A DNA stretch of 34,856 bases, taken from Pyrinomonadaceae bacterium (GTDB taxonomy: Bacteria > Acidobacteriota > Blastocatellia > Pyrinomonadales > Pyrinomonadaceae). Within the stretch, counting starts at the first letter, position 1. The number at the start of each line of letters is the position of its first letter. This document shows, in pieces, positions 23,211 to 32,218 of the stretch. The notes under the pieces were generated by a model that ran no database searches, was not told the origin of the DNA, and worked only from the letters and a program-made list of their open reading frames with translations. Location of the stretch: NCBI GenBank assembly GCA_030841105.1, contig JAVEDE010000089.1, positions 1 through 34,856 on the forward strand, given 5' to 3'. The translations under genes and the position numbers were made by a program.

Positions 23211-26200
23211 ATGAACAGTCGAAAATTCCTGACTTCGATCCTGATCTACCTTGCGGTCGTCTTTGTCATTTTCTCTTTCTCGTTCTGGCGGCTGCGCATG
23301 CTGGCCGAGGGCGTGCCCGCGGGCGACGCCAACGAGATCGAGTATAAAGAGCGCGACCCGACCCTCCCGGCCAAGCCCTACTTCGCGCTCGCCGCCAACC
23401 GCACCTACGGCACGAACGAGCGACCGCGCCTCTGGCTCAGTTACCGCGACATTGACTCGATTGACTTCCGCGTCTACCGCGTCAACGACCCGGCCAAGTT
23501 CTTCCGCCAGCTAGACGACCCGCATCGCTTCGGCGAAGAGGAAGACGGCGGCTTCCAGAGCTACTACCGCAAGCGCAAGCCCACGTTCCTCGAACGCGTC
23601 CGCGCCTTCAAGAGCTATTTCTATAACGGCTTCCGCGACTACTTCCGCGCGCAACTCAAGAACTCCTCGCGCCGCAGGTTCAACCAAACGTTTCGCGCGC
23701 CCGACGAACTGAAAGAGGCCGAGGTGCAGCGCACGCCGCTGAACGTGGCCGACTACGCGCGCGTGCCGCTTCTCAACGACGACCAACTCGTGCGCGGCTG
23801 GCGCGAGAAACTCCCGCCGCTCGACAACGAGTACGACCGCCGCTCGATTCCGCTCGGCCAGCGCGAGCCGGGCGTCTATCTCGTCGAAGCCGTCAACGGC
23901 GATTTGCGCGCCTTCTCCGTCGCCATCGTCACAGACCTCACGATGATCGAGAAGACTTCGCGCGACGGTCAGTTGATGGTCTACGCCGTCAACCGGCAGA
24001 CGGGCGCGCCGCGCGCGGGCGTGCAGGTGCAAGTCGTCGAAGGCAAGAACACGATGACCACCGGGACGACCGACAATCAAGGAATACTACGCACCAAAGT
24101 CGCGCGCAAAGAGACGCCCGCCGACGAAAGCGCGGAGGAAGGCGACGGCGAAGCGGGCGGCGACGAGAGCGGCAGCGACGAAGAGGATTCGCCCTCTTAC
24201 CTCGTCATGGCGACCGAGCGCGAAAACTTCGCCATCTCCGATCTCGACTCTTACATCTTCGGCGGCTACGGCGGCGAGTCGGACAACTTGACGAGTTACA
24301 TCTACACGGATCGCCCCGTCTATCGCCCGCAGCAGAAAGTCTATTTCAAAGGCATCCTGCGCCGCCTCGGCGAGCGCGGCTACCAGACGCCGGGCGGCGC
24401 GGTCACCGTCAGCGTCGAGGACACGAACGGCGGCAAGTTGTTCGAGCGCGAGGTGACGCTCTCGTCGCGCGGCACGTTCAGCGGCGAGGTTGACCTCCCC
24501 GAAGACGCGCCGCTCGGCACTTACAATGTCAAAGCCGCGACGGCCGAGGGCGGCGAGGCCCTCGGCAACTTCGACGTGCAGGAATATAAGAAGCCGGAGT
24601 TTAAAGTCGCCGTCGCCGTGCCGCAACGCTTCGCGCCCGTCGGGTCGCAGGTCAAGTTCAACGTCTCGGCGCGCTACTTCTTCGGTTCGCCCGTCACGCG
24701 CGCCGACGTGAAGTATTACGTCTACCGCGAGCGTTACTATCATTACTTCGCCGACCCCGAAGGCGACCCGATTGACGACTTCGGCGTGCAGGAAGAAGAG
24801 GAGGGCGGGGGCTACGACGCGGGCGGTGACTACGGCGACCCGCTCGTCAAAGAGGGTGAGGGCAAGCTCGACTCGCAGGGTAATTTCCAAGTTGACTTCG
24901 CCGTCCCGCAGCCGACCGCGCGCGAGCGTTGGGATTACACCTACCGCCTCGAAGCGCAGGTGACGGACGCCTCGCGCCGCATGATGCAGGCGAGCGCGCA
25001 GTTCGTCGGCACGCGCGGCTCGACCGTCGCCGACGCGACGACGGATCGCTACGTCTACTATCAAGGCGACACGGCGAAGATCAACGTCCAGACGCGCGAC
25101 TACGAAGGGCGCGAGGTGGCGGCGGGCGTCACGCTCACCTTCGTCGAGAACACCTGGGAGAAGATCGAGAAGAACGATTACGGCTACAGGTATTTCGAGT
25201 ACAAGTTGAACGAACGCGATCTGTCCACGGTCAACGTGCAGACGAACGCGCAGGGCGAAGCCACTTACGACTACCGCATCGAGCGGCCGGGCAACATCCA
25301 GATCAAGACGACCGTCTGGGAGAACGGCCGCCCCGTCACCTTGATGGGCGGCTCGCTCTGGGTGGCCGACCGCAACGAGCAGTTCGCGGACTACTCGTAT
25401 CAGGAGAGCGAGGCCGTCAAACTCGTCCCCGACAAGAAGTCTTACAAGGCGGGCGAGACGGCGCACGTCCTCGCCCTGCTCCCGACGGACAAGGCGCACC
25501 TGCTCGTCACGACCGAACTGTTGAGCGTGATGAGCGTGCGCCAGATCAGCGCCACCGGCCGCGCCGTCGTGATTGACGTGCCCATCGAAGCGCGCCACGC
25601 CCCGAACTTCTTCCTCGACGTGTCCTACGTCAAAGACAGCGAGATGTATTCGGCCTCCACGTCGCTCGTCGTGCCGCCGCGCGACCGTCTCTTGAAAGTC
25701 GAGATCGTCCCGAACAAGAAGGAGTTCAAGCCGCGCGAAACCGCGTCCTACACGATCTCGGCGCAGAACGGCGACGGGAGTCCGGCGGCGGGCGCGGAAG
25801 TGAGTTTCGGGGTCGTTGACGAAGCCATCTACAGCATCGCGCCGGAGACGGTCGGCGACATCCGCAAGAACTTCTACGCGCAACGCTACAACGAGGTGAA
25901 CACCACGTTCGCCGTCAACTACTACTTCAACGGCTACGCGGGCAAGAAGGCGATCCAACTCGCCGCCAACAAACGCGCGCAGCAACTCGCCGACTTCAAG
26001 AACGAGGGCGATTTCGTCGAACCGCTGATCCGGAAACTTTTCAAAGACACGGCCTACTGGCAGCCCGCCGTCGTGACGGGCGCGGACGGCAAGGCCAACG
26101 TCAAAGTCGAACTGCCCGACAATTTGACGACGTGGCGCGCGACCGCCCGCGCCGTCACCGCGGACACGCGCGTCGGCGCGGCGACGAGCAAGATCGTCGA

Positions 26201-28154
26201 GCGCAAAGATGTCATCATCCGTCTCGCCATGCCGCGCTTCATGACTTCGGGCGACGTGGTGACGCTCTCCGGCATCGCGCACAACTACCTGAACGCCGAC
26301 AAGACGACGCAGATTTCCCTGAGCGTCAACGGCGCGCAACTGCTCGACCCGCCCGCGCAAACCGTGACCATCCCGAAGAACGGCGAGCACCGCATCAACT
26401 GGCGCGTCAACGCGCAGCAGACCGGCAGCGTGACGCTCCTCGCCAAAGCCCTGACCGACACCGACTCGGATGCGGTCGAGTTACAAATCCCCATCGTCCC
26501 GCGCGGGCTGAAACAGACCGCGGGCGAGGCCGCTACGCTTTCGGGCGACGGCGACGCTGAGCGCACCATCACCATCAACCTGCCGAACAACGCCGACCCG
26601 CGCGCACGCACCCTGCGCGTCGAGGCCGCCCCGTCGGTCGCCGCTACGCTCTTCGGCGCGCTCGATTATTTGACGGGCTACCCCTACGGCTGCGTCGAAC
26701 AGACGATGTCGCAGTTTCTCCCGACCATCATCGTCGCCAACACCTTGCGCGATGTGGATCAGGCTTCCATCCGCGACACGAACAACATCAACAAGAAGGT
26801 GCGTAAAGGTCTCGACCGCCTCTACAACTTCCAGCACGACGACGGCGGCTGGGGCTGGTGGAAGGACGACCAGACCGACCCGTGGATGACGGCCTACGTC
26901 GTTGACGGCCTGACGATGGCGTCGCGCGCCGGTTATCAAACGGACGACGCGCGCGTCCAGAAAGGGCGCGGCAAGTTGTCCGGCCTGCTCGACGCGGCCA
27001 AGAACGACGACGGCAAAGAGATCGGCATGGAGACGCGCGCCTACATCGCCTATGCGCTGAACGCGAGCGGCGGCGTCAACCCGCGCCACGTCGAAGACCT
27101 CTACAACAATCGCGGGCGGCTGCAACCCTACGGCCGCGCCCTGCTCGCGCTCACCTTGAAACAGCGCGGCGACGGGCGCGCGCGCTCGCTGGCCGCCGAG
27201 ATCGAACGCTCCGCACGGCAGAGCGACTTCGACGCCCACTGGGAATCGCAGAGCGAAAAGCATGAGAACTACGTCGAGGAGAACAGCGTCGAAGCGACCG
27301 CGCTCTCGATTAAAGCTCTCGCGCAGATCGCGCCGGAGAGCGGCGTCTTGCCGAAGGCCGTGCGCTGGACGGTCGCCAGCCGACGTCGCGGCGACCGCTA
27401 CTGGATCTCCACACGCCAGACTGCCTTCGTCATCTTCGGCCTGACCGACTACCTCAAGGTCAGCAACGAACTCTCGCCCGACTACGCGCTCGAAGTCTAC
27501 GTCAACAACGAGCAGGTCTTGACGCAACAGGTGACGGGCGCGGAGGCTGCGAAGGCGCAGTCGTTCGTCGTCACGCGTAAGAACGAACAGGTGGGCGGCA
27601 CAACTCAGGTGCGCTTCGTCAAACGCGGCGCGGGCGTGCTCTACGCGACGGCCACGCTCGAATACGCGACCAACGACGAGCAGACCGCGCCGCAGAGCAC
27701 CGCGGCGTTGAAGATCACGCGCGAGTACCTGCGCCTGCGCGTGGAGGAAGGGAGCGAAGGAAAGTTGAAGTGGAAGACTGAGCCGCTCTCCGGCGAGTTG
27801 CGTTCCGGCGATCAGATCGTCTCGCGCCTCGTCATCGAGGGCACGCCCGCGCCTTACCTGCTCATCGAAGACCCGATCCCGGCGGGCGCGGAGCAGGTCG
27901 AGAACGTCAGCGGCCTCGACCTCGACCACCGCGAGCAGGGTTGGAGCGACTGGTACAGCGCACGCGAGTTCCGCGACCAGCGCACGGCCTTCTTCCTCAA
28001 CTTCTTCAACGGGCGCGCCGTGCTCCAGTACGCCCTGCGCGTGCAGGAGCCGGGCGACTTCCGCGTCGCCCCGGCGCGCGTCGAGTTGATGTACCAGCCG
28101 ACCGTGCAGTCGAACACGGCGAGCGGGAAGTTGACCATTCTGGACAGACAGTGA
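23211..28154 (+). CDS. Bacterial alpha-2-macroglobulin with CVEQ thioester
   Basis: A 1647-residue envelope protein of the bacterial alpha-2-macroglobulin family, which traps attacking proteases in the periplasm. An N-terminal signal anchor (residues 7-28) has no lipobox. A chain of macroglobulin (MG) domains follows, with MG2 at about 363 (YIYTDRPVYRPQQKVYFKG) and SFGVVDEAIYSIAPE at about 866. The A2M domain starts at about 950 (LPDNLTTWRATARAVTADTR). The thioester motif YPYGCVEQTMSQFLP has Cys1161 and Gln1164. Next are the alpha-helical thioester domain (GGWGWWKDDQTDPWMTAYVV) and C-terminal MG domains. The Cys-x-Glu-Gln bond captures nucleophiles when the bait is cut. An acidic insert at about 303-330 (EEGDGEAGGDESGSDEEDS) lies between MG domains. 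Start ATG 23211 has AAGGG 8 nt upstream. It is embedded with DUF1175 and a peptidoglycan-active fusion protein. Confidence 0.93.
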   Translation: MNSRKFLTSILIYLAVVFVIFSFSFWRLRMLAEGVPAGDANEIEYKERDPTLPAKPYFALAANRTYGTNERPRLWLSYRDIDSIDFRVYRVNDPAKFFRQLDDPHRFGEEEDGGFQSYYRKRKPTFLERVRAFKSYFYNGFRDYFRAQLKNSSRRRFNQTFRAPDELKEAEVQRTPLNVADYARVPLLNDDQLVRGWREKLPPLDNEYDRRSIPLGQREPGVYLVEAVNGDLRAFSVAIVTDLTMIEKTSRDGQLMVYAVNRQTGAPRAGVQVQVVEGKNTMTTGTTDNQGILRTKVARKETPADESAEEGDGEAGGDESGSDEEDSPSYLVMATERENFAISDLDSYIFGGYGGESDNLTSYIYTDRPVYRPQQKVYFKGILRRLGERGYQTPGGAVTVSVEDTNGGKLFEREVTLSSRGTFSGEVDLPEDAPLGTYNVKAATAEGGEALGNFDVQEYKKPEFKVAVAVPQRFAPVGSQVKFNVSARYFFGSPVTRADVKYYVYRERYYHYFADPEGDPIDDFGVQEEEEGGGYDAGGDYGDPLVKEGEGKLDSQGNFQVDFAVPQPTARERWDYTYRLEAQVTDASRRMMQASAQFVGTRGSTVADATTDRYVYYQGDTAKINVQTRDYEGREVAAGVTLTFVENTWEKIEKNDYGYRYFEYKLNERDLSTVNVQTNAQGEATYDYRIERPGNIQIKTTVWENGRPVTLMGGSLWVADRNEQFADYSYQESEAVKLVPDKKSYKAGETAHVLALLPTDKAHLLVTTELLSVMSVRQISATGRAVVIDVPIEARHAPNFFLDVSYVKDSEMYSASTSLVVPPRDRLLKVEIVPNKKEFKPRETASYTISAQNGDGSPAAGAEVSFGVVDEAIYSIAPETVGDIRKNFYAQRYNEVNTTFAVNYYFNGYAGKKAIQLAANKRAQQLADFKNEGDFVEPLIRKLFKDTAYWQPAVVTGADGKANVKVELPDNLTTWRATARAVTADTRVGAATSKIVERKDVIIRLAMPRFMTSGDVVTLSGIAHNYLNADKTTQISLSVNGAQLLDPPAQTVTIPKNGEHRINWRVNAQQTGSVTLLAKALTDTDSDAVELQIPIVPRGLKQTAGEAATLSGDGDAERTITINLPNNADPRARTLRVEAAPSVAATLFGALDYLTGYPYGCVEQTMSQFLPTIIVANTLRDVDQASIRDTNNINKKVRKGLDRLYNFQHDDGGWGWWKDDQTDPWMTAYVVDGLTMASRAGYQTDDARVQKGRGKLSGLLDAAKNDDGKEIGMETRAYIAYALNASGGVNPRHVEDLYNNRGRLQPYGRALLALTLKQRGDGRARSLAAEIERSARQSDFDAHWESQSEKHENYVEENSVEATALSIKALAQIAPESGVLPKAVRWTVASRRRGDRYWISTRQTAFVIFGLTDYLKVSNELSPDYALEVYVNNEQVLTQQVTGAEAAKAQSFVVTRKNEQVGGTTQVRFVKRGAGVLYATATLEYATNDEQTAPQSTAALKITREYLRLRVEEGSEGKLKWKTEPLSGELRSGDQIVSRLVIEGTPAPYLLIEDPIPAGAEQVENVSGLDLDHREQGWSDWYSAREFRDQRTAFFLNFFNGRAVLQYALRVQEPGDFRVAPARVELMYQPTVQSNTASGKLTILDRQ

Positions 28155-28179
28155 ATCGTTTGAACTTTAAGGTGACGAC

Positions 28180-29091
28180 ATGACCAAGAACGTACTCGCC
28201 TCCATCTTCGCCGCCGCGCGCGACCTCGTGCGTGCGCCCCGCGCGCTCGCCGTGCTGTTTGCGCTCTACCTCGCGCTCATCGCCGCGATCTTCTTCTTCA
28301 TCACGACGCGCGAGGCGACCCTCTGGCAGTTGTTCGTGACGGGCGCGTCCGTGCTGCTCGTGCCGCTCCTCTTCTTCGTGGTGCAGGCGGCGGGCGCAAC
28401 TTACGCCGTCGGCGAAAGAAGCGCGGCCGGGTTGCTCAGTCGCACGGCGCGCGGTTTCCTGAAAGTCCTCTTGGTGAGCGTCCCCGTCATCCTGCTCGCC
28501 TTGCTCTCCGTCTACCTGTTCGACAAACTTGAGCGGCGCGCGCAGTTGACGCCGCAGGAACGCGCGAGCGTCGAATACGCGCGCAACACGTCGGAGGATG
28601 AAGAGGCCGAGTCGTCTTCAACGTCGTCGTCAGAGGAGTCGAAGCCGAAGCCGCCCGTGCGTTGGAAGTATCTGTTCGTCTCGGCCTTGCGCCTGCTCGT
28701 GCTCGGCCTCTTCCTGCCGCTCGCCGCGATGCACCTCTGGCTCGCCGCCGCCCGCGACGGCCTTGGCTCGGCCTTCGCGCGCTTCCCACGCCACTTCCTG
28801 CGCGCCTTCTCCGCCCGCAGCGTTCTCACCTACGGCGTCGGCATGATTGTCTTCGCGCTCATCCCCTACTTTCTGATCACGAAACGCACGCCCCTCTCAA
28901 GCAACACGTTCGAGTTGCTCGTCTTCGGCGTGCGCATACTCGTCGCCGCGTCGCTCATGCTCTTCGGCTGGGTGATGACCATGACCGCGCTCGCGCGCTT
29001 CGACGGGCAGACCGCGCCGATGGCGACCACCGAACCCCTGCTCGACCAATCGCCCAACGCCCCCACGGCGACGGCGGCGACGACAAGTTAA
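28180..29091 (+). CDS. Six-TM membrane protein of unknown function, macroglobulin operon
   Basis: A 303-residue integral membrane protein with six predicted helices (about 22-42, 49-72, 93-114, 165-190, 216-234, 245-271). A charged loop between helices 3 and 4 contains a Ser/Glu-rich run (TSEDEEAESSSTSSSEESKP). The C-terminus is Thr/Ala-rich. I recognise no family. ATG 28180 has AAGGTGA close upstream. The gene lies 25 nt after the macroglobulin and 12 nt before the fusion gene, so it very probably belongs to the same transcript and may anchor or move its periplasmic products. The stop is in an AGTTAACG context, followed at once by a duplicated start region of the next gene. Confidence 0.75.
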   Translation: MTKNVLASIFAAARDLVRAPRALAVLFALYLALIAAIFFFITTREATLWQLFVTGASVLLVPLLFFVVQAAGATYAVGERSAAGLLSRTARGFLKVLLVSVPVILLALLSVYLFDKLERRAQLTPQERASVEYARNTSEDEEAESSSTSSSEESKPKPPVRWKYLFVSALRLLVLGLFLPLAAMHLWLAAARDGLGSAFARFPRHFLRAFSARSVLTYGVGMIVFALIPYFLITKRTPLSSNTFELLVFGVRILVAASLMLFGWVMTMTALARFDGQTAPMATTEPLLDQSPNAPTATAATTS

Positions 29092-29103
29092 CGTCTCCGC
29101 AGG

Positions 29104-29163
29104 ATGACAGCCGTGCTCGCCGCAGTTAGTCGGATGAACGCCGTGCTCGCCGCAGTTAAAAAC
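29104..29163 (+). repeat. 30-bp tandem duplication over the start of the fusion gene
   Basis: ATGACAGCCGTGCTCGCCGC and ATGAACGCCGTGCTCGCCGC head two in-frame 30-bp units (29104-29133 and 29134-29163), giving MTAVLAAVSR-MNAVLAAVKN. Both copies carry an ATG, so the start is ambiguous. Confidence 0.92.
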
Positions 29164-32142
29164 TTTCTCTTCCCCACACACGACGGCGCGCGCCACGGGC
29201 TGACGCACGTCTGCGTGTGCCTCGCCCTCTTTTGCGCGTGGTCAATGCCCTCTCAGCCCGACGCGGTTCGCGTCGAACACGTCCAACTCGCGCGCGTGAG
29301 CGAGAGCGAAATGGACGCCGCCTTGTTGCGCGCCGCCACCGCCGCGCTCGGCTCGCGCGAGGGCGCGATCATCGTCACGGACGCGCAGACGGGGCGCGTC
29401 CGCGCCGCCGTCAACCCGCGCTTGGCGGACGAAGCGGCCTTTCCTCCCGGCTCTGCGATCAAACCGTTCACGCTGCTTGCGGCCTTGCGCGCACGCGTCA
29501 TCAACGCCGACTCGCGCCTCTCCTGCCGCAAGCATTACACGCGCCACGGGGCGGATTTCACCTGCTCGCACCCGGTCTACATCCCGCCTTTTACCCCGAC
29601 GCAAGCCCTCGCGCATTCATGCAACTACTACTTCGCGCGCCTCGCCGAACGACTCCCGCCCGCCGACTTCACGCACACGCTCGCCGCCTACGGCTTCGGC
29701 GCGTCCGCCACGACTACCGCCACGCCGTTCAAGCGAGCGAGCGCTCGCGTTGATGTGAAGACGGCCGCGACGATGACTCCTCGACTGCCGCGCGGCGAGT
29801 GGCAAGTCAAGACCGCGCTCGGCGAAGGCGACCAACTGCTCGTCACGCCCGCGCAACTCGTCGCCGCCTACGCCGCGCTCTTCAACGGCGGCCGCCTCTA
29901 CCGCACGCAGGCCACCAACTCTACCGCGCCCGAAAATTTCCGCGCCGACGAGATCGCGCGACTCGACATCGCGCCGGACGAACGCGCGCTCCTGCTCTCA
30001 GGCTTGCGCGGCGCGGTCAAATACGGCACGGCCTCGCCCGCTGATCTCGGCTCGCTCCCGACCCACGTCTTCGGCAAGACGGGCACGGCCACAGATGAAT
30101 CCGACGGCTATCACACGCACGGCTGGTTCGTCGGCCTCGCCTCCGAACGCGACGCGCGCCCCGTCGCTTCACACACGACTCGGGCGGCCGACGCGCCCGC
30201 CCCCGCCGAAGTCAAACTCGCCGTCCTCGTCTTCCTCAAACGCGGGCAGGGCAAGGAGAGCGCCGCGGTCGCCCGCGCCGTCTTCGCCGAACACGCGCGC
30301 CTCACGACCGGCGACGCCGCCTCTTCCGCCACGCGCGGCAACGATTCATCAACGAACACTGACGACGACTTCAACAGCGCATCGCGCGCGTCGAACGGTG
30401 CGGCTCTCGTCCGCGTCCGCCACACGCGCGACGAGTTGACGCGCACGCTCCCGCTCGACGAATACCTGTTCGGCGTGCTCGCGGCCGAGGCGAGCGTCGA
30501 AGACGAGTTCGCGGCGTTGAAGGCGCAGGCCGTCGTCAGCCGCACCTACGCGCTCTCCAATCTCCGCCGCCACGCGCGCGACAACTACGACTTCTGCGAC
30601 ACCACCCACTGCCAGCGTTTTCTTCAAGTGACGCAAGCCAACGAGCGCACGGACTTTCACGCGCTCGTCCGCCGCGCCGTCGCAGACACCTCCGGCGAAG
30701 TCTTGCGCGACGCGCGCGGCACGCTCGCCTCCGACGTGTTCTTCTCCACCTCCTGCGGCGGGCAGACGGCCAACCTACAGACGCTCTGGGGCACGCCCGC
30801 GCGCGAGCCTTACCAGCGCGGCGGCGTCCGCGACGAATACTGCGCCGCCATGCCGCACCGACGCTGGACGGACGCCATCCCCGCCGCGCGCCTCGCCAAA
30901 GCTTTGCGCGAAGACGCGCGGACGGATGTCGGCGCGCGCGTCGAAACATTGTCGGTCATCAGGCGCGACGCGACGGGGCGCGTCGAGCAGTTGGCGATTG
31001 AGGGCGAGCGTCGCCGCGTCTTGGTGCGCGGCTGGGACTTCAAGATCATCGTCGGGCGCGCGCTCGGTTGGAGCGTGCTCAAGAGTTCGCGTTTCGAGGT
31101 GATGCGCGCGGGCGGACAATTCGTCTTTCGCGGGAGCGGCTTCGGTCACGGCCTCGGCCTCTGCCAATCGGGCGCGCACGTGATGGCCGCGCGCGGCGCG
31201 TCCTACAGACAGATTCTCGCCCACTACTTCCCCGCCACCAGCGTCAGCGCGACGGGACTGTCAACGCAAGCGCAGACGTTGACGACCCCGCAAACGCATG
31301 CGCAGGCGACGCCGCAAACGCACGCGACGACGAGGCAAGCGCAGGCGACGACAACGCTGCTGCAAGCGCACGCGCGCCGCGCGCCGACGAAGTTGCATGA
31401 GAAAGCCGCGAGCGAAAATGTTTCGCGGCATCTCGCGTCGCCCGCGCGCGCCGAGTTCGTTCAGGCGAGTTTCGCGCACGCCCGCGAAGGTCATCATCGA
31501 AGGCGATTCGCGCACGCCAGCGTCACGGCGGCGTCGCCGTCGTTTGCCGGAGCGCGTCTCACGTTGTCGAGTGAAAACTTTCGTGTGAGTTATCCGGCGC
31601 GCGGCGCGTCGCGGCGCGAAGTCGAGGGCGCGCTGGCCGCGCTCGAAGCTGCGCGTGCGGACGTGCGTGCGCGTCTGGCCGCGGCTTCAATTGCCGCGCC
31701 CGCGCTCGGCGTCGTTGAGGCGTTCGTCCACGAGACGACGGGCGACTTCACGGGCGCGACGGGACAGCCCGCGTGGGTCGCCGCCACCACGCGCGGCCGT
31801 CGCATCGAACTGCAACCGCTCGCGACGCTCGTCAAGCGCGGCCTGCTCGCGCCGACGCTCCGGCACGAATACGCGCACATCGTTATCAACGCGCTCTCGC
31901 GTTCGCGCGCCCCGCTCTGGCTCTCCGAAGGATTGGCCGCGCACGTCGCGGGTGAAGGCCGCGCGCTCTCACGCGACGCCGCGCGCGAGAAGTGGACGCG
32001 CGAAGAGTTGGACAAGCGACTCGCCGCGCCCGCCTCACGCGCAGAGATGCGCGCTCTCTACGCGGCCGCCTTCCGCGAAGTGGGCGCGCTCATCCGCGCC
32101 GAGGGCGAAGCGGGCGTGTGGCGGCGCGTGGCCGGTAGTTAA
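29104..32142 (+). CDS. Penicillin-binding transpeptidase / SpoIID / gluzincin metallopeptidase triple-domain protein
   Basis: A 1012-residue exported protein (signal/anchor about 31-48). Domain 1 (about 85-390) is a penicillin-binding transpeptidase with S117-A-I-K120 (PPGSAIKPFT), S172-C-N174 (AHSCNYYF) and K325-T-G (VFGKTGTATDE). Domain 2 (about 435-720) is SpoIID/LytB-like. It has LPLDEYLFGVLAAEA with Glu462, FAALKAQAVVSRTYAL, FCDTTHCQRF (C498, H502, C503), TSCGGQT (C551) and GSGFGHGLGLCQSGAH (H682). SpoIID-type enzymes cleave glycan strands. A low-complexity Gln/Thr/Ala/His linker follows (about 720-815). Domain 3 (about 815-1005) resembles peptidase-MA gluzincins: RHEYAH gives zinc ligands H921 and H925 with Glu922, and LSEGLAAH gives Glu942. 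It lies 12 nt after the 6-TM gene and is the last clear member of the macroglobulin operon. The start is ATG 29104 or 29134. I infer cutting and re-linking of peptidoglycan together with proteolysis. Confidence 0.88.
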   Translation: MTAVLAAVSRMNAVLAAVKNFLFPTHDGARHGLTHVCVCLALFCAWSMPSQPDAVRVEHVQLARVSESEMDAALLRAATAALGSREGAIIVTDAQTGRVRAAVNPRLADEAAFPPGSAIKPFTLLAALRARVINADSRLSCRKHYTRHGADFTCSHPVYIPPFTPTQALAHSCNYYFARLAERLPPADFTHTLAAYGFGASATTTATPFKRASARVDVKTAATMTPRLPRGEWQVKTALGEGDQLLVTPAQLVAAYAALFNGGRLYRTQATNSTAPENFRADEIARLDIAPDERALLLSGLRGAVKYGTASPADLGSLPTHVFGKTGTATDESDGYHTHGWFVGLASERDARPVASHTTRAADAPAPAEVKLAVLVFLKRGQGKESAAVARAVFAEHARLTTGDAASSATRGNDSSTNTDDDFNSASRASNGAALVRVRHTRDELTRTLPLDEYLFGVLAAEASVEDEFAALKAQAVVSRTYALSNLRRHARDNYDFCDTTHCQRFLQVTQANERTDFHALVRRAVADTSGEVLRDARGTLASDVFFSTSCGGQTANLQTLWGTPAREPYQRGGVRDEYCAAMPHRRWTDAIPAARLAKALREDARTDVGARVETLSVIRRDATGRVEQLAIEGERRRVLVRGWDFKIIVGRALGWSVLKSSRFEVMRAGGQFVFRGSGFGHGLGLCQSGAHVMAARGASYRQILAHYFPATSVSATGLSTQAQTLTTPQTHAQATPQTHATTRQAQATTTLLQAHARRAPTKLHEKAASENVSRHLASPARAEFVQASFAHAREGHHRRRFAHASVTAASPSFAGARLTLSSENFRVSYPARGASRREVEGALAALEAARADVRARLAAASIAAPALGVVEAFVHETTGDFTGATGQPAWVAATTRGRRIELQPLATLVKRGLLAPTLRHEYAHIVINALSRSRAPLWLSEGLAAHVAGEGRALSRDAAREKWTREELDKRLAAPASRAEMRALYAAAFREVGALIRAEGEAGVWRRVAGS
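31261..31380 (+). repeat. Low-complexity repeat encoding the linker of the fusion protein
   Basis: Degenerate repeats of CGCAAACGCAYGCG and GCAAGCGCAGGCGACG encode TPQTHAQATPQTHATTRQAQ and more. They join the SpoIID and metallopeptidase domains, indicating a flexible, recently expanded linker. Confidence 0.7.
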
Positions 32143-32218
32143 GAAGCGGCGCGGCGCGCGGTTACCCGGCGACGCGCGTTTGATCAAAGCCCGCCCGCGC
32201 CTGTAACATCGCTGCGCT

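Noticed and set aside
24087..26390. 767-codon open frame on the minus strand opposite the macroglobulin gene
   Set aside because: It is a GC-rich shadow of a gene with clear family motifs; its translation is Arg/Val/Asp-rich without recognisable domains or ribosome site.
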